Below are positions 54,918-64,000 of a stretch of 64,000 bases of DNA, piece after piece. Where the stretch lies: contig CM057458.1 of NCBI GenBank assembly GCA_016271365.2, positions 201,968,501 through 202,032,500 on the forward strand. Direction: 5' to 3'. Position 1 is the first letter of the stretch. The number at the start of each line of letters is the position of its first letter. Below the pieces are notes generated by a model, which was not told the origin of the DNA, did not search any database, and saw only the letters and a list, made by a program, of their open reading frames with translations. A program made the translations under genes and the position numbers. The stretch is from Neoceratodus forsteri. Taxonomy: Eukaryota > Chordata > Ceratodontiformes > Ceratodontidae.

Positions 54918-56123
54918 TTGGAACAATGGCGCAGGAGGGCACTCCAATGGAGCCCGGTGGAGGTGGCCAACCTGGTAGCCCTGGTAGAGCCCCACTATGG
55001 GGGCACTGTGAGGAGGAGCCCTCACCATTGGCTTGAACCCAGGTCTGGCTGCAAGTGGCCAATGACCTGGTGGGGGTCACAGGGTGGCGCCGGTCTGACG
55101 AGCAGTGCCGGCACAGGTACAGTGACCTCCGCAGGAGGGAGCCGGACTTGCATGAGAGGCTACGGTCACGTGTCAGGAGGGGCGTTGTGCCTAGGCCGGG
55201 TGGGTGTACCATCTATGCACCTATATTCTCTGTAGGGGTGTGAGTGTGTTTTGGTGGCTGTGCATGGGTGATGGCTCTGACATGGTTGGCTGTGTCAGTG
55301 TGTGCAGGTGTGAGATGCATGGGTCTGGCTGTGTGGGCAGGCACTCTCACTGGGGCAGGGGACAGTCTGCTTTGGAGTAACACTGATGTTTTTCTCAACA
55401 TTTGTCTCCCACAGGCCGGGCAGAGAGGATGCAGGCACGGGATGAGGAGGGCCGTGGCAGGGCCCCGGTGGCGGTCGGTGGTGCTGCGGGGTGCCACAGC
55501 AGCAGCAGCAGCAGCAGCAGCAGCCACAGCTGCTTGCGGTGTGAGTATCATTACATCATGGATGCTATTGCATGCTGGAGGGTGGGCATGACCACCAGCC
55601 ATGCACAACACAACCATGCCACGACACAGGCGACATTCATCACTGTCAGTGTCACTGCACGTCTGTGTGTGCGTCACTGGTGGTCCATGCATGCACTGGG
55701 CACATGGCTGTGGAACTGGCATCGCACCACATTGCCACATCACTTGACAGCCTTGTTTGTGCTGTGATGGACATGGGCAGTGTGTGTGTGCAGTGGTGCA
55801 CATAGCTGGTGCCGCCTAGTTGGGCTTGCCATGTGCATGGTCACTGTGGGTATCTGCATATCATCACAGGTGCGGGACATTGGGCTATATGGCTTGCAGG
55901 TTGGGTGGTGTTCAGGGTTGTGGTCAGTCACAGCCATTGACTGTGTTCCCTTTTCCTAGGCCTCATTGTGTTCCGCAGAATTGAGCGGGCACTGCAACAG
56001 CTGACCCGGGTATCCATGGAAAACAGGACCATCCTCCAGGATATACAGCACCATGGGCTACGCAGGAGGCACAGCCAGGCAAGACGGCACCAGGCAGCGG
56101 AGGACCAGCCTGCTAGGCCTTAG
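54918..56123 (+). pseudogene. Second SANT/Myb-like protein of the Harbinger element (gene 3)
   Basis: A three-exon model fits. Exon 1 (about 54918-55239) encodes EQWRRRALQWSPVEVANLVA, LVEPHYGGTV and, after a frameshift near 55040, WLQVANDLVGVTGWRRSDEQ, CRHRYSDLRRREPDL. This is a Myb/SANT fold with the W...W and CRHR pattern, distinct from gene 2. Exon 2 (about 55415-55540; acceptor TCTCCCACAG, donor GTGTGAGTA) encodes RAERMQARDEEGRGR and a CAG-repeat-coded serine run. Exon 3 (55960-56123; acceptor TTTTCCTAG) encodes VFRRIERALQQLTRVSMENR, TILQDIQHHGLRRR and the stop TAG 56121-56123, likely a helical oligomerisation segment. The start codon is not certain. Confidence 0.7.
55496..55532 (+). repeat. 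(CAG)n run in gene 3 exon 2
   Basis: About ten AGC/CAG units, coding serine in the gene 3 frame. Confidence 0.8.
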
Positions 56124-57154
56124 GCCAGATTCCCCTCCCACTTCACCCATCCCTCCCACCCTGCCTTCCCTCTCCAAGTTGTTCATCCCTCACCTTGCCC
56201 CACCTTGTACCCCTACCCCCTTGTAAATAGTTTTGTTGTTGTTCATTTTGTACTTTACATTTTTCTATATATATTTATTTTGATATGAATACTGTGTTGG
56301 TCTCTGATTTGCAGCTGGCTATGGTTGCTCAGTTGCAGTGGTGTGCATGCCATCTGGGGTGGTATGGTCCTGGGTATGTGTGTGTGTGTGTGTGTGCACA
56401 TGAGGAGGTGTCTCCAGTGTGGCAGTGACTTTCTGTTGGTCTTGCCATCTGCTGCCACCCACTGCTGGGTGCACAGGGTGGGTCTGGCTTGTATGGTTCT
56501 CTGCTACATGAGGTTGACGTGTGCCAGCGGGGGATGCATGGTGTTTCCTGCAGTGCCAGTCACTGCACATGGGTGGTGTCTTGGGGTCATGGTGCAGGGT
56601 GTGCTGTGCATACGGGGGGCTGATGTGCACTGTGGTTGTCAACCCCCTGTGTGTGGCAGTCTCAGCCTGCCAGTGGTTGTGCTGGGTCGTCATGGCCCTG
56701 CTGTGCTTTGTTGGCTTGTCCCCATGGGCCAGTAGATCATCCGTCCCACCCCCAGTGATGCTGTGCTTGGGGTGTGCAGGTGTCTTGTTGGTTCTGCAGT
56801 GTGTTCCTGTGCCCATGTGTGGCATGGCTGGAGGTGGGCCCCAGCCTGCCTCCCTGGTTGTGCAGTTCCATTGCTCTGCTGAGGGTGGGTGGGTGCTCTG
56901 CTTGCGCTATGGCACCTCTGGACTGCTCAGCTGGGCTGACCTTGTTGTGCTATGGCGCAACCTTTCTGCTCAGCTTCCCCTTCCTGGTTGCGCTATGACG
57001 CAGTTTGTGCGATATTCAGACGTTGGCTGCTTGCGCAATTTGTTTTGCTCCATGTTTGAATATCGCATCTGTTGCGCATATGCGCAATTGAATTGTGCTT
57101 GCTCCTGCTGTTGCGCACATTTTGGGAGCAGTTTGAATATCTGGGCCAGAATAT

Positions 57155-57232
57155 TTATACTTGTTAGTGGACTGATTGGTTCATGCCTTTGATGAATAAA
57201 AGAATATATTAGAAGATTTACAAAAGCATGGT
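57155..57232. repeat. Right arm of the inverted repeat around the Harbinger element
   Basis: Complement of 49826-49905, beginning ATACTTGTTA, which also pairs with 50286-50295. Confidence 0.65.
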
Positions 57233-58067
57233 AAGCAGTGCTCCTTGGCTAGGACTCTGTTTAGAATTTACCTAGCCCTGCCTTGGACCATACATTTGCC
57301 AAATGTTTTTCAGATGCAGATTCTGGAAATGGCCAGACTACACAGTTATTTCCGCTAGTTCCCATCAGAACCTTTCAACTTTGTTGAAGTTCAAAGGAGC
57401 TTCTCCCCTTTGTGCAGAGGCCGGCCCTGGTTAGGAGGGCAGTAGGAGTAAGTCTGAAACCCAGGGTCAGATGGACACAATTAGGACCTGGGAGATGGCA
57501 GTCCAATGGCAAAAGGTGAGCCCAGCAGGTAGACAGGGATAACTGAAGGGCCTGAAAGAGAGGGGTGCTGAGGGGTACAAAAGCAAAGTCTTGCTTGACT
57601 TCTGGCATGGTGCAAAGAAGTTGAATGCACCTTCTGAATGCATCCCTCTCCTTCACCCAATAGTCCCATGCTTAAAAAGGACAGTTATAACAAGTGCTCC
57701 TCCCCATACTCTCCAGCCTATGATTAGAGGGGCAACAGTTATCAAAATTAACCCAGCTTAGTCTTTCCCCTCCCCATAACTCACAGCATGCCTCTGCAAT
57801 GGTTTGCCAGTCATCTGACTTTAACAACACATGGTGCACACACTCAGGAAGGAAGAGGAGTGGCCTGTTTCATTGATGATACCAGTCTGACTGACCAATT
57901 TGGATAGAAGCTGGAGAGCTGGATCCCAGTGCAAGGGAGATGGTGCCTCTCAGTGGGGAGAATAAGTGAATAAACTGTAGCACATCAGTCACCAGAATGA
58001 AAATGGTGGAATATTTTTGACATTTGAGTGCATTCATCTCCAGAGAATATGTCCCATAACATCTCAA
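57233..58067. other. No gene recognised
   Basis: Short frames on both strands without recognisable motifs. Confidence 0.4.
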
Positions 58068-58666
58068 ATCTATTTATTTATTGATTGAGTGAACTTTGTC
58101 AACTGGGTAGTCCCACTGAGACCAAAGGTACCTTTTTCAAGGGCTACTTGGGATTCATTGCAAGAAAATTACAAGCAAAGATGCAGACAATTCAGGTACA
58201 AAATATACACTAATTTACATGGGATGGATTATTATGGTCAAATTTTCAGGTAGTATAACTACCAAACATACAACTGTGTACAGAGAAGTAGGAGTAATTC
58301 AAGCATACAGAATATTGAGACTCACAGAGAAATTGCCACAATGACATAGCGAGACAACTTGAAATGAGTCCCTACACCAGACATGAGAAAATTCTCATTT
58401 TGGCAAAGTGCAGGACATATAGCAGGCAAGGTAGTTAATCAGCAGTAATACAGACAGTACAGTGGCAATGCTCCATAAGTAGGGTCTTATGACCTTTTTT
58501 AAATCCTCCAAGAGAGGAGGAGTTTTGTAATACTGCTGGAAGGGATTTCCTGTGGGCAGGAGCAGACTAGGCATAGGACCTTTTGCCCAAATTGGTTCTT
58601 ACCCTAGGTACCTTAAGTAGGTAATTGTCTAGTGGATTAGACACTATTGATTTAGTGGATAAGACA

Positions 58667-61600
58667 CTATTCAGGCTTGTAGGGGGTGTACACCTTGAAA
58701 AGTTTAAATGTCTGGCAGAGGAGGGGGTATGACATTCTCCCTTTCAGTGTGGGCCAATTAAGCAAGAAGAGGACCTCACAGTGATCTTTTCTTGAAGGGT
58801 CCCCAGAGACAAACCAACTTATTTCATTGTACAGAATTTTGAGCTTATTAGACTCAGAGCTCCTGAAGGACTGCAGTACCTGTGGAACCAAACAGCAGCA
58901 TTGGGAGTAATGTACTGTTGGCTATGGCATGTCTCGAATCCATCGATAGGAAATCACCTAAATGGTATAACTGTCCAGTTGTCTGGTGCAGTGGTTTTAT
59001 GATGTGGTCCACATGTGGCCTGAAAGTGATTTTCTGGTCAAGATAGACCCCAACATACTTTTGCTTATCCACCACTCCAACTTGCAAGCCATAGGAGGCG
59101 AACAGGGTAAGCAGGTGTTGCCTGTCAGATCCATGGTGTTTTGGGCCAAAAAGGACAGCGTTGGTCTTTTTTTCCCTCATTACAAGCTTGTTTACAGAGA
59201 ACCTCTATTTAAGGATGCAGAAATCAGCAGCACATTGGGCAGTGACTGTGTTGATATCAGTGGAACTTCTGTACAAAACTGCAGCATCTTCATAAAGCTG
59301 CAGGTTTCCTCCACTACCAATGTTCTGGCATGACATTAACAAATGTCAAGAAAGGTAAGGGACCCAGGATGAACCCCTGAGGTGCAACATCCATGATAGT
59401 CCTCCGACTGGAGTGGACACCCCTCTGTTTGACCTCCTGAGACCTGCTAGTGATACAGCAAGAAACCAGTGGTGCGAGAGGGAATTGAAGCCCAGGTGTT
59501 TTAATTTATCAGGGAGCAGGCTGTGATTGATCAGATCAAATGTCTTTGTAAGGTCTATAAATACAGATCCAGTCAGTTTCCCATTGTCCATGGCATTTAT
59601 AGAATCAGTGGTCAACCTTATCAGGCAGTATCCATACCATGATGCTTTCTAAATCCATGCTGCTTTATTTATTTATTGAAAGTGTTTCACCAGAAAAGCC
59701 ACACTGAGTAAAAAGATGCTCATCTCACGGTGCGACCTGGGGGGAGGGGTTACAGTGGAGGAAGGTATACATACTACAGTTGAAATTAGGAGTAGAGCAA
59801 TACAGATAATGAACATAGTTGGGTGGGATTACATTTGAACTTGTTACATAAGGAGAACAGTACAAAACTTGATCATCAAAGACAAGGTATACATATCATA
59901 GGTACACATCGAGGACAATACATGATTACATAAGTGCCAGTAACAGAACTTGAGTGCCACAGTACAGAACTTGAGCTGAAGCGAGATGCACCAAGTTGGC
60001 AGTAGGAATTGGAGAATGAAGATGGGGGTAGAGGAGGGGTGGACTAGTAAACACTAGGTGTATTGGGGAGGTTAGGTGCAGTGGGGGGGAAGGAGAAGGG
60101 AGATAGTAGCAGTGAGTAAGGCTGAAGAGCATAGGTTATTTAGGAAGGAGGAGGAAGGGATATCTGATAGTAGGTGGTGCTACTCCAGGTATTCCTGCAG
60201 TTGATTATAGACCAGTCTCTCCTGTACCTTAGCCAGTGGGCTAAGAAGAGTGAAGGGGTGGTAATTTTCCACTGGTTACCTGAGGTCACCTTTGTGCACT
60301 GGCATCACCACAGCCACTTTCCATTTACCAGGGATTTTCCCTCCATAAATGATTTGTTGAGGAGTATGGTTACTGGGAGAGCAATCACAAGGGCTGCTAG
60401 TTTGAGGAGCCTGGGCTTCAACTTATCAAATCCAGCAGAGCCATCAGATTTCATTCAGTTTAGTAGGGCAAGCACATCTTGATGCTGGACTGACTAAAGA
60501 TGAAAGAAATTTGAGTAGTTGAACTCCAGTATCACCCTGATCCTGAGGGGGGAGGGGTCCTACTGGGGCAGGTTTGAATCTTTCTAAATATGTTAAAAAG
60601 CCATTGAAGGCATTGGCAATGGTCATAGGGTCACTAATGCTGTAACTATTAGCCAGTATCTTCCCTTCCAAGGAACCAGTATGACCTTTTAGTATGGAGC
60701 TGATCAATGCTCAGAAACTCTTGGGGTTGGACAGATTTTACCCTTGTAGACTCCTAATGTAGTCTTTTATGGCTGTTTTTGCCCCCTTTTTGCACTGCAT
60801 TCTTAACACCCTGTATTCATCCCAGGCTGCTCCAAGGACAGTTCTTTTAATGAGTCCTCGGGCCTTGTCCTGCAGGGTCATCTGTTTTTTGAGCTCAGGG
60901 ATCAACCAGTTATAGCATTTGCCCTTTACTCTGTGCTTTCTGAAAGGGCATGCTTATTGGCAGTTGACAAGAAGCCATTAATGAAGAAATCAAGCACATC
61001 ATCAATGTCTGGGAGTTCATTTATTCCATTCCAGTTGATATCAGTGAGGTTGGCCAGGAAGAAGCCTTCACACTTGGAGAAATCCCTTGCTTGAAAAGTT
61101 CTGGGCATTGATCTAGGAGACCTGTTCTTCCAAATGTAGAAAATAAGGTAGTGGTCACTGAGGAGGTCAGAGAAGACCCCTGCAGCCCTTATTCTATCAG
61201 GTTTCATAACAACTGTCCAATCAAGCAGGGTGTGGATGCCAGATCTGGTGTTGAGCCTGGCTGGCTCACTGATAATTTGTGTAAAGTTCACATGAAGCAG
61301 CCAAGCTTTGAATACAGCCCTGTGTCTGGGGCCAAGTTTAGGTTAAAATCCACTAGAATAATCAGTTCACCAGGTGAGTGCTCTGAGAGTGACTTTACTA
61401 ATGCATCCAGAGCCAATTAGACCACTTGGAGGGCAGCGATTATAAACACAGAACACATAAGATGGTTTACTATCACCTAGTAATAACCCTTCACTTTCTG
61501 AGGACTTCAGGTTAGGAATATTGGCCTCAGAGACACTGATTGAGGAGTTGATGTGGAGAAGGACTCCTCCCCCTTTTTTTACAATCCTGTCCCTTCTAAA

Positions 61601-61870
61601 AGCAGTAAATCCTGGGATATCCCCTTCATGGGTCATTACATGAGGTTTGAGTCAGGTTTCTGAAACTGCTATTAAGTCAGTCCTATTGATATCCACCCAG
61701 CTTTCCAGTTCCTGAATTTTAGACATTAGGCTATTTACATTATAGCCCCATTTATATTGTCCATTCCTAAACTGGTGTAAATGGTTCAGAGAGCCACAGC
61801 AGTGTACGTCTGCATGTGTGAAATGTGCAGACATCAAACCAGTGTGGTTCTTCTGCTTTTCTCTGAGACA
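58667..61870 (-). pseudogene. L2-like ORF2 copy d: endonuclease and reverse transcriptase
   Basis: Minus-strand endonuclease: NVNSLMSKIQELESWVDI and DLIAVSET (61652-61740), GDIPGFTAFRRDRIVKKGGG (near 61580), VFCVYNRCPP, and LLDWTVV with LLSDHYLIFYIW (61150-61215). Polymerase: AVVMPVHKGD-like sequence near 60290, SPLAKVQERLVYNQLQEYL, then after the insertion SVFIDLTKTFDLINHSLL (59520-59590) and a degraded aspartate box YEDAAVLY near 59290. REKKTNAVLFGPKHHG and KYVGVYLDQKITFRPHVDHI (58854-59180) follow, then a C-terminal tail to 58667. Many stops and frameshifts. No 2A-like motif is visible before the endonuclease in this copy. Confidence 0.75.
59660..60165 (-). mobile_element. Retroelement tail inserted in L2 copy d
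   Basis: The left edge TTTATTTATTTATTGAAAG is an inverted AATAAATAAA-type tail, so this is the 3' end of another minus-strand retroelement. The remaining 480 bp have no coding signal. The reverse transcriptase of copy d is interrupted exactly here. Confidence 0.5.
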
Positions 61871-62280
61871 GAGGAACTGAACTGGTGTAGGTGGTTTCAA
61901 GTTCTGTGTAAATGGTGGCCATTTTTCACCTCACTGCCTGAGGGTAATTTAGTATCACAACACTCAGAAAACTCCTTGTAGGATGGTTCCCACAATGCAG
62001 TTCTTTAGACACCAGTGTGGTAGCAGCCAATTTGTTGAAGCTGTAAAATGTTCTTTGTGCAACAGCAGTTTATTCAGTTCTGAGCCCTCTGTTGAAACAA
62101 TGGGTCTATAGAGACACACCTGTCAAAGTGCCTTGAAGGGAGCATCTTAGCCACCTGTGGTAATGTTCTTGGGACTCATGGCACTGTAAATGACATATCA
62201 ATCTAGCAGACTAATTAGGCAATACAGTCTAGGATCGTTTTTGAAGCCTTTCTTAAAAATTGGTATGATCAGGGCTTTAT

Positions 62281-62463
62281 ATTAATGGTTTAATGGATTG
62301 TCCATTAAAATTTAAATTCAACTTTTTTAAGCCAACTGCACTATTTTTTCTTTGTTTATTGCAATACTAATATATTAGTAATGCAATAAACAAAGGAAAA
62401 AATTGCAGTTGGCTTAAAAAAGTTTAATATAAGTTTTAATGGACATTCCATTAAACCATTAAT
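62281..62463. mobile_element. Palindromic MITE, 183 bp
   Basis: ATTAATGGTTTAATGGA at the left is inverted as TCCATTAAACCATTAAT at the right. Pairing continues through CTTTTTTAAGCCAACTGCA / TGCAGTTGGCTTAAAAAAG and CTTTGTTTATTGCA / TGCAATAAACAAAG to the centre CTAATATATTAG. The element can fold into one almost continuous hairpin. No coding capacity; target duplication not resolved. Confidence 0.8.
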
Positions 62464-62789
62464 TCAAACTATTTCCACTAAGCTTAATCCACAGATTTTT
62501 GCCATTTAAACTGCTATCATCTATCGTACCTCTTAAATAATCAAGCTAGAAGCATCACAATCAGTCAAATTATAAAAAAATAAATTGAGAATAAAATTTG
62601 CATACACATTCAAGCATCAAATCTTGAGGCAATTTTAAAATCAAAATTCTCTCCTTGATATACCAATAATGAAGCCAAATTCAGCTACAAATTTTACTTA
62701 GATGTCACTGTGAAAAAAGAAAAAAGAAATGCATATATGTTCTACAAATCTGAGACATTTCCTAGTAAAACACTCTATGCAAGGTTTGC

Positions 62790-63020
62790 TAAAACCTGAA
62801 GGCAGAAGAATCTGTCTGCACTTGTCAAGTGGGCAGACCTGAAAGCTTGGAATATGTCATCTTTAAGTGTGCCTGGTATTATAATGTATGTAAAACATGG
62901 ATTGATAGCATTTTTTCAAATTTTACGGAAGTCCCAGATAAGCCATTAAACTTTCTCTTTACAGTAGAAGACACTGTCATCGGTATTAATTTAAACAGTT
63001 TTTTCATGCTATAAGGAAAA
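62790..63020 (+). pseudogene. LINE-like C-terminal fragment
   Basis: The plus strand encodes CTCQVGRPESLEYVIFKC, YNVCKTWIDSIF, then PDKPLNFLFTVED. The CxC...ESxEx...C pattern resembles the Cys/His segment near the end of some non-LTR retrotransposon ORFs. No polymerase is attached. The family is not identified. Confidence 0.4.
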
Positions 63021-63653
63021 TTGAGAAGATCAAATCATTTGAATTTGAATTGTTATATTTATGCACTCTGATTTCATGTCTTTTTAAATCCCTTGTTGTT
63101 TTTCTTTTATATACTTTGCATGCTGTAATGGTGATACCCAGAACAATAACGTTTATTAAACTAACATAAATGGCATATCAGCAGCCTATGGCAGCAGTTT
63201 TATTTTGGTGACATTGCATATGACATGTTGGCAGCCAGTATATCAGCAATATTCTGATCAATATCTTCACATGTAAGATGGGGGGTTACTGTCATTCAAA
63301 AGGACTAAACAAGTGGTCCTTTATTGCAAGAATCCTGGATTAAAGTAATTTCACTTTGTAATATATGAAGGTATAGCTCATTAACTAATTGTTACTGGTT
63401 ATACTAGTTTCTGTCAGAAAATGAATTATGCTAGCTGCTATTCTAAGCAAAGACAAATCATTTATCTTCATTTTATCCATTTATCTCCACTTTAGACTCA
63501 TCAAAAAGGAACTCCTAACCAATGGGAGAACAGACTTAACAATATCTGGTGACATCAAACCAACCTCTGCTGTACTTTAAACCCTCAGTGAAATCACACA
63601 GAAACAGTCAAAGAGCATCTGACACCATCAGGAGAACTTTAACAACATCCTGT

Positions 63654-64000
63654 TCAAGATATTCAGAGATGCGCCAATGGCCATGGCAAGTCCAGTGCAG
63701 CGCAAATCTGAAGCGCCATGGCACAACGAGTGCCATATTCAGAGGTTGTGCATGCTGACATGCACCAGCACAACACAGCTGAATATGGCACAGATGCGCC
63801 ACAGTGCAACCAGATGTGCACCATGGTGCAACCAGACATGCGCCATAGTGCACAAAGAGAAGCCCCAGGCACAGGTGGGGGCAAAGCAGCAGAGTAACAG
63901 AGGGGTGCACGGCAGAATAATAGACCCAGGGACAGTGCCAGGGATGCACTGTGGCAGGCCACAGGTGGCCACCACCTGCAGGGCACACACACAAGCACCC
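63654..64000 (+). mobile_element. Second Harbinger-like element, left end, runs off the window
   Basis: CAAGATATTCAGAGATGCGC at 63655 parallels GGGATATTCAAAAGGG with ATGCGC in the 50327 element. Subterminal GCGCCA/GCGCAA and GTGCAACCAGA repeats follow, then a CA-rich stretch. Only about 350 bp are visible, so coding content is unknown. Confidence 0.5.

Larger units (their letters stand above)
50327..57147 (+). mobile_element. Harbinger-type DNA transposon with three genes, 6.8 kb
   Basis: The ends are GGGTGGGATATTCAAAA (left) and, inverted, GGCCCAGATATTCAAAC (right). They are flanked by AGA on both sides (50324-50326 and 57148-57150), a 3 bp duplication. Both subterminal regions are crowded with GCGCAA/TTGCGC motifs. 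The element is CpG-richer than its surroundings. Inside are a HARBI1-type nuclease (plus), a SANT/Myb-like protein (minus), and a second SANT/Myb-like protein (plus). A (GT)n run lies at 56375-56396. Confidence 0.85.
58068..61900 (-). mobile_element. L2-like LINE, copy d, with an insertion
   Basis: On the minus strand it runs from an endonuclease start near 61780 to a 3' end of CAATCAATAAATAAATAG (58068-58087). It contains a 500 bp insertion at 59660-60165. Clade L2 or a close relative, inferred from motifs. Confidence 0.7.

Noticed and set aside
1..64000. CRISPR array, operons or bacterial regulatory sites
   Set aside because: No regularly spaced repeats with unique spacers; gene content is entirely eukaryotic retroelements and DNA transposons.

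Overview
This window reads as vertebrate nuclear DNA made almost entirely of transposable elements of several ages inserted into one another. There is no operon-like coding density, no ribosome binding site pattern, and every long reading frame that can be recognised belongs to a mobile element. The mix is CR1 and L2 LINEs with recognisable open frames, an L1-type remnant, a MIR-like SINE and other tRNA-derived SINEs, Gmr1-like Ty3/gypsy elements, a Harbinger DNA transposon, a hAT-like element and foldback MITEs. That mix suggests an amphibian or non-avian reptile rather than a mammal or bird. The species cannot be fixed from the sequence alone. No host gene is certain; one possible terminal exon lies at 35762-35980.

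Layout: 0-7 kb holds SINE and LINE tails, foldback repeats and a short tandem duplication. 7.05-10.63 kb is a CR1 LINE with an esterase-like ORF1 and a broken ORF2. 12.5-17.1 kb holds minus-strand L1-type remnants, a tRNA-Glu-like tandem repeat, an isolated LTR, a partial gypsy element, a MIR-like SINE and a CR1 fragment. 18.5-22.7 kb is a foldback repeat interrupted by an L2 LINE. 23.3-35.6 kb is one gypsy element on the minus strand with both LTRs, itself interrupted by an L2 LINE, an unclassified repeat and a hAT-like element. 36.4-37.8 kb holds a SINE and CR1 tails. 41-45.7 kb is another L2 LINE and 46-49.4 kb a second CR1. 50.33-57.15 kb is a 6.8 kb Harbinger transposon with three genes. 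58-61.9 kb is an L2-like LINE on the minus strand. A second Harbinger-like end begins near 63.65 kb and runs off the window.

How the parts work together: in each LINE an endonuclease and a reverse transcriptase were made from one ORF. Three L2 copies keep, in different states of decay, a 2A-like NPGP motif just before the endonuclease. The gypsy element encoded gag (with a SCAN-like segment), zinc knuckle, protease, integrase, reverse transcriptase and RNase H in that order; integrase before reverse transcriptase is the unusual Gmr1 arrangement. The Harbinger element pairs a HARBI1-type nuclease with two different SANT/Myb-like DNA-binding proteins. All these coding regions carry stops or frameshifts in this copy.
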